Source: Promethearchaeota archaeon CR_4
Lineage (GTDB): Archaea > Asgardarchaeota > Lokiarchaeia > Sigyniarchaeales > CR-4
Direction of reading: 5' to 3'
Length of the DNA stretch: 6,680 nucleotides
Assembly (NCBI GenBank): GCA_001940655.1
Contig: MBAA01000079.1
Coordinates: 28,899 to 35,578, forward strand
A program made the translations under genes and the position numbers. The notes beneath the pieces were generated by a model, which did not search any database, was not told where the DNA came from, and worked only from the letters and a program-made list of their open reading frames with translations. Of the stretch, positions 1-5,079 are shown in pieces (position 1 is the first letter of the stretch; every line of letters starts with the position of its first letter).

Positions 1-2444
1 ATCATTATGTGGAACAAACTGCTTTGATGAATTCTCATATCTCAGTTGCTTTCACCGACCCCTACGGGGAAAATCATTTCTACCCCCGACGTGTGAATCG
101 GTTTCCTGAGGAACCTAAATATGCATTACCGCATCCTTCATCCGTGAATATCGGGGACTTCCAAGACCTCGTCCGTTCTTCGGACAATTTAACAATTACC
201 TCGTTCTTGACAGAAAATTTCGTCCGCCTGACGCCCCCGATTGCGAAAAAGATTGTAGCTGAGGCCCAAGAAGCACTCGCGGACATCAAAAATGTCTTTC
301 ACCATAATGAAGTTTTCATTTCTAAGGTGGAAAAAGAAGGAGATCCTGTTGCTATTTTGATGGAGGAAGATCGCATCTACGGAAAAGCCACGAAACCACG
401 CCCGATGTGGGTCCTACGAAAGTTCAGTAAGGAAGACGATCCAGGCAATTACAACAAGTATCTCGAAATTTTCACTGCCGACAGGCAATTAGTGAAAGAT
501 ATTCGAAATAAGGAACGTCAAATTAACCAACTGAATAATAAAGCTGCTTCTGCCGTGACAAAGAAAGACGCTAGTAAATTAGAGAAAGATGCAAAAGAAA
601 TTGAGAAGCAACTCAACGCAACGAGGAAAGATAAAGAAGCCTATATCATTGATTTATTCAAAACTTTAACCCCCTCGTTCAAGAAGTATCCCGAGTTAAC
701 TGATGAGAAAGATGGGAAGAAATGGACGGACATTGCTAATCTGGTAATTCTCACTCGCACGAAACCGAAAGACATGGAAGTAGAGCAGATCAACCAAGTT
801 TTCGTGAAGTTCGTTGCGCAGAAATACATGGCCCCACCAACAGACACCGCGATTCCGGTGGGCGCCGATATTCTCGAAAACGTGCTCATCAAGGAATACA
901 ACTTGGATATTCCGCAGCGGATTAATTATATCGAGAAACGCGTGGAGGCTTTAAAACCTCTCGATGAACCCAGCTCAATCCGCGCGATCTTAAATCGATT
1001 TTTCTCAGAATCTAAGGCCCCAGAAAGGACACAGACTCCACCGCAGAATGTATTAACATTTCCAGAAGATTACAATGGGAAAGCAGTAGAAGAGACCGTA
1101 GAGCATATTGAAATAATGACAACTGTTTCAGATGATCTAGTGATTGGAGAAACGCGGGAACCGACATCTGGCAAGGGTCTCGCCTTTTCAGTAGAGGCAG
1201 CGTTTACACTTTCCCCGAAAATTAAATCACCAAAAAGGGCACAAGATGTCCTCATGCGATATGTTAATCGGACGCCAAAATTGCGGGACAATGCGGATTG
1301 CGCGATTTGGCAAGGGGTCGCGAACTTAAATTGGAAAAATTATAAAATTGATATTTTTGACAATGGCATCCCCAAAGAAAATTGCCGCCTGTTTGTCAAC
1401 ATCTCGGGACCTTTCGTACACTTGATGTTCAAATCCCAAAGTAAAAATGCGCTCGCGCAAGATGAAACCCTCTTACGAGAGCTTAAGCTTTGTCTCGAAG
1501 CAATTGGGCGGAAAGTTCGAGCGTTCCAAAATAAGAAACTTACTCGTGATAAGACGCAGAAACGCTCGTCCGTGTTGGAAAAACACGTTCATCCATTTGT
1601 ACAGGCGGTTTTCACCGTTGCAAATTCTGACGGAAAATATGCCGGTAAAGTGAAGCTGAGTGACTTAGAGGAAAAATTAATGGCTGCAATAGGGGAGAAG
1701 AAGGCTAAAGCGGCCGAGATTACTCCCGAGGGACCCTTCGCACCAAGTATTACCGAACAACTCCAGGCCCGTTCAGAACAAGCGAAACTATCCAAGTTGA
1801 AAGTCGAAACTGCACCTGAGCCCGCTGAGATTACCGTGATATCAAGTGCATCATCGAAAGCAGGAGCTCCCACCGCTCCCGTTGCAGCACGAACAACAAC
1901 TCCCGTCACAGGTACTACCATCCCAAGATCGCAAACCACCACTAGTTTTCCTACTTTGGGGAAAAGACTTGGGCCGGAAAAACCACTACTTAGCTCAAAA
2001 CCTACGAATGTCCCAGGCGTGAAACCCGCTTATGGATTAGTAACATCCACCATGATCCCAGGAAAAAATACACCCACGGTAAATGCTACGGCAATTACTC
2101 CGATGCGCAAACCAGTGGTGGGATCGGGTATTTCAACAGCGCCAAGTGCGATCAAAAAACAAATAGCGTCACAAATGGTAAGTCCTCCGAAAATTGAAGC
2201 CTCCAAACCTGTTGTCAAGAGGCCAGGAGGACCTTCGGTCGGAAAACCAGCGGTCATTGACGAGAAAAGCATCCTCGCCATTATCGGTTCCCAACCATTG
2301 GACATCCGTAACATTATCACTAAATTAAGCATTACAGATATGACAGATGCCCGATACTTGCAGATTCAGTTACGGACACTCGAGACCAGCGACAAATTGA
2401 CCGTGGAAATAAAACAGGGAAAGAAATTCTACTATAAAAAGTGA
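1..2444 (+). CDS. top6B: DNA topoisomerase VI subunit B, 3' part (5' end outside window), enlarged form
   Basis: This is the ATP-binding subunit of type IIB topoisomerase, which closes over DNA in an ATP-dependent way to drive double-strand passage by the A2B2 enzyme. The frame is open through the left edge (first full codon at nt 3). Numbering here starts at the Val codon at nt 9. Residues 1-10 match the last strand of the GHKL ATPase domain (the family's Y-[IV]-E-Q-T-A-x-x-N motif), so roughly 200 residues with the Bergerat ATP-binding motifs lie outside. The H2TH domain is split: its first part is at about 50-90 and the second at about 250-298 (APPTDTAIPVG), with about 150 extra residues between, including a charged helical hairpin at 157-220. 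The transducer spans about 389-560 and contains MRYVNRTPKL, NWKNY and FKSQSKNA, where Lys479 fits the ATP-sensing switch lysine. A basic Pro/Thr/Ser-rich linker (about 565-748) leads to a winged-helix-like end (749-811). With the missing part the protein would be about 1,000 residues, against about 530-660 for known homologues. It overlaps or abuts the subunit A gene. Confidence 0.93.
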   Translation, partial: HYVEQTALMNSHISVAFTDPYGENHFYPRRVNRFPEEPKYALPHPSSVNIGDFQDLVRSSDNLTITSFLTENFVRLTPPIAKKIVAEAQEALADIKNVFHHNEVFISKVEKEGDPVAILMEEDRIYGKATKPRPMWVLRKFSKEDDPGNYNKYLEIFTADRQLVKDIRNKERQINQLNNKAASAVTKKDASKLEKDAKEIEKQLNATRKDKEAYIIDLFKTLTPSFKKYPELTDEKDGKKWTDIANLVILTRTKPKDMEVEQINQVFVKFVAQKYMAPPTDTAIPVGADILENVLIKEYNLDIPQRINYIEKRVEALKPLDEPSSIRAILNRFFSESKAPERTQTPPQNVLTFPEDYNGKAVEETVEHIEIMTTVSDDLVIGETREPTSGKGLAFSVEAAFTLSPKIKSPKRAQDVLMRYVNRTPKLRDNADCAIWQGVANLNWKNYKIDIFDNGIPKENCRLFVNISGPFVHLMFKSQSKNALAQDETLLRELKLCLEAIGRKVRAFQNKKLTRDKTQKRSSVLEKHVHPFVQAVFTVANSDGKYAGKVKLSDLEEKLMAAIGEKKAKAAEITPEGPFAPSITEQLQARSEQAKLSKLKVETAPEPAEITVISSASSKAGAPTAPVAARTTTPVTGTTIPRSQTTTSFPTLGKRLGPEKPLLSSKPTNVPGVKPAYGLVTSTMIPGKNTPTVNATAITPMRKPVVGSGISTAPSAIKKQIASQMVSPPKIEASKPVVKRPGGPSVGKPAVIDEKSILAIIGSQPLDIRNIITKLSITDMTDARYLQIQLRTLETSDKLTVEIKQGKKFYYKK

Positions 2445-2450
2445 TGATAG

Positions 2451-2464
2451 GAATAGGGGAAAAA
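2451..2464 (+). promoter_or_regulatory. Ribosome binding site deciding the top6A start
   Basis: The purine run AGGGGA at 2455-2460 lies four bases before the ATG at 2465. In-frame GTG (2441) and ATG (2444) codons overlap the top6B stop and have no comparable upstream site, because the sequence before them is A-rich coding sequence of top6B. The site favours ATG 2465. Initiation at 2441 or 2444 by translational coupling remains possible and would add 7 or 8 residues. Confidence 0.5.
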
Positions 2465-3721
2465 ATGTCGACCAAGACTACCGCAAAGAGACCCGCTAAA
2501 AAAATCGCAAAAATGGCTGATGATAACGCCAGGAAAGACATTCTTCGCGGTTTACTCAAGAAAACACGTTTCGATAAAGTCAGATCGATGTTAGAATTCA
2601 ACCTCCAGGCTGGACACGCCCAAGATCTTCAGCTTCCAGATGGCACAGTTCAAATTGACGACGTGGATAATTCTGAAGCGCATTCTCGATTGCACATGAT
2701 AATCGACTCCGTTATAGACCAGATTCTCACGTCTGGTCGGCCATCAGTTGAAGTGCCCAAGCGATCCTCATCAAATATCATTTACGATGAGAAGAATGAT
2801 TTACTCCTGCTCGGCCAGGAAACAGCGATCAAAGCGTTTCATTCCCTCTCCTCTGTCACCGATATTACGCGCCTTGCGCGGGTTGTACAAATCATTCATG
2901 ACTTGCTAACGGAGGGTATCCACGGCACCAAACGTGAAATTTTCTACAGTGATGTTGATCTCTTCGAAGAGCAAGGTAACAGTGACGCGGTCATCGAAGA
3001 CGCGTCTGCCCTCCTCCATACCACTCGTAATTCCACGAACATTGTGGCTTCAGCCAAGGGTGTGTGCATTGGGCGGCTGCGCCTTCGGGACAAGAGCGAT
3101 ATCATCGATTGCGAGTCTTTAGGGAGTGGGGGTTGGGGTATCTCCCCAATGCTCGACAACATCGAGATCCTTGAATCTGACGCCGAATTCGTGCTCGTGG
3201 TGGAAAAAGATGCTGCGGTGATCCGCTTGACAGAGGATCGCTGGTGGAAGAAATACCCCTGCATCATCATCACCGCCAAGGGCGCGGCAGATATTGCTAC
3301 GCGGATGTTCTTACGGCGAATTACCAAGGAATTACGCCTTCCAACATTTACGCTCGTAGATTCCGATCCATATGGGCACTACATCCACTCGGTCTATATG
3401 CGTGGATCTAAACGCTTGAGTTACGAAACCCCCTTCCTCGCCACGCCGAATATTCACTTATTGGGAGTCCTCGCGAGGGACCTTGATGAGTATAAGGTTC
3501 CCCAGAAATGTCGTTTGAAGATGGATGTGCAAGACATCAAGCGCGCCAAGGAAATGCTTGATGAAGAATTTATTAAAAATAACAAACCGTGGAAGGAAGA
3601 CCTCGAACTCATGCTGGCGCGGAAGGAAAAAGCTGAAATCCAAGCATTGTCCCAACATGGGTTCAAATATCTCACCGATGACTATTTACCCATGAAATTT
3701 AGTACGGGGGACTGGATCTGA
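2465..3721 (+). CDS. top6A: DNA topoisomerase VI subunit A (Spo11-like DNA-cleaving subunit)
   Basis: This is the cleaving subunit of topoisomerase VI, homologous to the meiotic recombinase Spo11. Read from ATG 2465 it has 418 residues. The winged-helix (CAP-like) domain contains KREIFYSDVDLF, whose Tyr161 (codon 2945-2947) fits the catalytic tyrosine that forms the 5'-phosphotyrosyl bond. The first position of the family's usual YY pair is Phe, as in some Spo11 proteins. The domain continues with IVASAKG. The Toprim domain shows Glu247 in VVEKDAA and Asp299/Asp301 in LVDSDPYG, the expected Mg2+ ligands. The C-terminus (AEIQALSQHGFKYLTDDYLP) matches the family ending. The catalytic Tyr lies about 58 residues later than in the shorter archaeal homologues (about residue 103), because of an N-terminal extension that begins with a Lys/Ala-rich segment (residues 1-17). 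All catalytic residues are present, so it should be active. It sits 20 bases after top6B, and its stop overlaps the next gene's ATG. Confidence 0.96.
   Translation: MSTKTTAKRPAKKIAKMADDNARKDILRGLLKKTRFDKVRSMLEFNLQAGHAQDLQLPDGTVQIDDVDNSEAHSRLHMIIDSVIDQILTSGRPSVEVPKRSSSNIIYDEKNDLLLLGQETAIKAFHSLSSVTDITRLARVVQIIHDLLTEGIHGTKREIFYSDVDLFEEQGNSDAVIEDASALLHTTRNSTNIVASAKGVCIGRLRLRDKSDIIDCESLGSGGWGISPMLDNIEILESDAEFVLVVEKDAAVIRLTEDRWWKKYPCIIITAKGAADIATRMFLRRITKELRLPTFTLVDSDPYGHYIHSVYMRGSKRLSYETPFLATPNIHLLGVLARDLDEYKVPQKCRLKMDVQDIKRAKEMLDEEFIKNNKPWKEDLELMLARKEKAEIQALSQHGFKYLTDDYLPMKFSTGDWI
3706..3711 (+). promoter_or_regulatory. Purine-rich ribosome binding site for the HEAT/SHOCT-like gene
   Basis: GGGGGA at 3706-3711 lies inside the last codons of top6A, nine bases before ATG 3721. 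That ATG shares its A with the top6A stop codon (TGATG). The stop/start overlap together with this site supports ATG 3721 as the start and points to translational coupling with top6A. Confidence 0.45.
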
Positions 3722-4257
3722 TGCGAATCTTCAAGAAACCTGATGGGGGATTCGTTCAGATTTTAGGGAAAGAACGAATCAAAAAATGGAACGCAGAGCT
3801 GCCCCTTCTCTTCATCGGGTACATGCGGGACAACATCCTCCCCAAGTATGAAGATCCAAGCGTTAGAAAGGCAATCGAAGATTATGCAAATGAAATTATG
3901 GAAGAGATTGCCGTACCCAAGCTAGTAGAGGTACTCAAGGGGGCAGATCAAGCGGCACGCGTGAAAACCTCCCAGAGTCTCGAGGAGATCTCCAAGAAAA
4001 AACCTGACATGGTCAAAGTGGCATCAGAATACGTGACCCAACTCGTAAGCGATAATAATAAGGACGTTGCTAAAGCCGCCCAAAATATCCTAAAAAATAT
4101 TGATAGAGCGGAAAAAAAGAAGCAATATGCTTCCAAGCGCAAGACGATGCAAGAACTCGACCGCAAACTTGCTAAAGGTGAGGTCACAGATGCCGAGTAC
4201 ATGAAACTCCGGAAAGAATACCTGAAGCTCGAGGATGAAATCGGTCCCGAAGAATAA
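3721..4257 (+). CDS. Small HEAT-repeat-like protein with SHOCT-like tail, coupled to topoisomerase VI genes
   Basis: I do not recognise this 178-residue protein as a named family. Residues 1-62 form a Trp/Phe-containing N-terminal region with helices (IKKWNAELPLLFIGYMRDNI) and no clear motif. Residues about 63-95 and 96-130 read as two HEAT-like helical pairs (VPKLVEVLKG, then SEYVTQLVSDNNKDVAKAAQ), the second having the D-x-x-x-D-V-x-x-A-A pattern typical of HEAT repeats. A Lys/Arg-rich linker (131-142) leads to residues 144-170 (LDRKLAKGEVTDAEYMKLRK), which fit the SHOCT pattern L-x-x-G-x-[IV]-T-x-x-E-[FY]. There is no signal peptide, membrane segment or obvious catalytic motif, so it is probably a cytoplasmic adaptor. 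Its ATG overlaps the top6A stop by one base, so the two are expected to be made together. A role as a topoisomerase VI partner is inferred from position only. Confidence 0.85.
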   Translation: MRIFKKPDGGFVQILGKERIKKWNAELPLLFIGYMRDNILPKYEDPSVRKAIEDYANEIMEEIAVPKLVEVLKGADQAARVKTSQSLEEISKKKPDMVKVASEYVTQLVSDNNKDVAKAAQNILKNIDRAEKKKQYASKRKTMQELDRKLAKGEVTDAEYMKLRKEYLKLEDEIGPEE

Positions 4258-4270
4258 AAACTACGAAATG

Positions 4271-4281
4271 CTCCTTTTTTA
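4271..4281 (+). terminator. T-rich tract, probable terminator of the topoisomerase VI operon
   Basis: CTCC followed by six T residues (4275-4280) lies 18 bases after the stop of the HEAT/SHOCT-like gene. There is no convincing hairpin before it. Archaeal RNA polymerase commonly terminates on oligo-T runs without a hairpin, so this is a plausible end for the top6B-top6A-HEAT transcript. One run of six is weak evidence. Confidence 0.4.
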
Positions 4282-4310
4282 TTCAATAAAATTGCATTCT
4301 GAATTTGTAT
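4281..4310 (+). promoter_or_regulatory. Possible AT-rich promoter of the membrane hydrolase gene
   Basis: The 53-base gap between the HEAT/SHOCT-like gene and ATG 4311 is AT-rich, with AATAAAATT at 4285-4293. That is 18-26 bases upstream of the ATG and slightly close for a TATA box of a leaderless transcript. The upstream TTTTTTATTC (4275-4284) is an alternative TATA-like element. No ribosome binding site is visible before the ATG, which fits a leaderless message. The match is loose, and read-through from upstream would serve equally well. Confidence 0.25.
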
Positions 4311-5051
4311 ATGAACACTACAGCCCACGCGTCATACTCGTTCTTCATTTACGTCCTGATCCTACAAGTTGGGTGGCATGTGTGGCCAAACAGTATGATG
4401 TGTTTTCTAAGTTTATTGGCGGGCATTGCTCCTGATCTTGATGCAGCCTATCATACGATAGTAAAAAAGGGGAATATCAACGACCCCACCTTTCAACATC
4501 ATCTTCATTACTGGACGCATTGGCCATCATCTTACCTTCCCGTTGTAATCGCATTTGCATTTTCGCTGATCTTCGATTTTTACCCGCAATATTTCCTCAT
4601 CGCAGTTGTGGGACCCGTATCCCACCTATTCTTTGATAGTATTTCCTGTGGGGACGGGATGATGTGGACCGCGGCGTGGTGGAAGGTGAAACGGGGCGAA
4701 TTTAGTAAATTTACCAATTTTGATGCGAAAAAGACCGATGGGTATCATGGGTTATACTGGTCAGCCCGGTACCGCCAAACCAAATACTTCATCTTAGAAA
4801 ATATTGCTGCAGGATGCGTAATCTTGTTTCTAGTCTATTTGTCCCTCAATGGGGGTCTCGATGTTTGGCACATTCTCTCGTTTATAAGCATTGGGGGGGT
4901 TATTTTTTTAGGTATTAAGGGTGTAGATGCAAAATACTTGCAGGAACCTCCCCAAGGGCGTTATGCAGATTATCACACCTATGCACCTTACGTAGATTGG
5001 TATCAAAAAAAATACGGTTCATCTCCCCCCAAAAAATATAAGGGTGGGTAA
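4311..5051 (+). CDS. Multi-pass membrane protein, YdjM/DUF457-like predicted metal-dependent hydrolase
   Basis: This 246-residue integral membrane protein carries the conserved residues of the YdjM/DUF457 family of predicted membrane-bound metal-dependent hydrolases. These are an N-terminal His (His6 in TAHASY), the LAGIAPDLD motif (Asp42, Asp44) with His48, a His-rich stretch HHLHYWTHWPSS (His63-His70) in place of the usual H-R-x-x-T-H-S, and GPVSHLFFDS (His105, Asp109). These would line a metal site at the membrane surface. No substrate is established for most members. Hydrophobic segments lie at about 8-26, 29-40, 74-108 (probably two passes), 160-178 and 186-203, followed by a Tyr-rich soluble tail (204-246) ending in Lys/Gly. 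ATG 4311 is preferred over TTG 4305 two codons earlier; neither has a clear ribosome binding site. It reads toward leuS and has no visible functional link to the topoisomerase genes. Confidence 0.8.
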   Translation: MNTTAHASYSFFIYVLILQVGWHVWPNSMMCFLSLLAGIAPDLDAAYHTIVKKGNINDPTFQHHLHYWTHWPSSYLPVVIAFAFSLIFDFYPQYFLIAVVGPVSHLFFDSISCGDGMMWTAAWWKVKRGEFSKFTNFDAKKTDGYHGLYWSARYRQTKYFILENIAAGCVILFLVYLSLNGGLDVWHILSFISIGGVIFLGIKGVDAKYLQEPPQGRYADYHTYAPYVDWYQKKYGSSPPKKYKGG

Positions 5052-5068
5052 AAATTGAAGTTGAAAAA
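5050..5068 (-). terminator. Weak T-tract terminator for leuS in the convergent gap
   Basis: On the minus strand, two runs of five T (complement of A5 at 5064-5068 and at 5050-5054) follow the leuS stop, within the 28-base gap to the convergent gene and its last codon. Such tracts can end archaeal transcription. There is no hairpin, and the region is AT-rich in general, so the call is tentative. I see no comparable T run on the plus strand for the membrane protein gene. Confidence 0.3.
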
Positions 5069-5079
5069 TAGAGTTATAT

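Noticed and set aside
9..11. GTG at 9 as the true start of an 811-residue protein
   Set aside because: The frame is open to the left edge, and the codons at 3-8 (His-Tyr) continue the conserved end of the GHKL domain. The gene is cut by the window.
282..743. Intein in the subunit B gene
   Set aside because: The insert is only about 150 residues, has no Cys/Ser/Thr splice junction block at its start and no His-Asn plus Cys/Ser/Thr at its end, and is helical and charged.
1589..1942. Minus-strand ORF of 117 residues
   Set aside because: It lies antisense to the transducer end and low-complexity linker of top6B, with no recognisable motif; its length follows from the skewed composition there.
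2441..2446. GTG 2441 or ATG 2444 as the start of top6A
   Set aside because: They would overlap the top6B stop but lack a ribosome binding site. ATG 2465 has AGGGGA four bases upstream. Kept as a possibility in the start-site entry.
3948..4328. Minus-strand ORF of 126 residues across the end of the HEAT gene
   Set aside because: It is a Ser/Phe/Arg-rich antisense reading of Lys/Glu-rich helices, a typical shadow.
4235..4435. Plus-strand ORF bridging the HEAT gene and the membrane protein gene
   Set aside because: It overlaps two better supported genes in another frame and has no domain or ribosome binding site.
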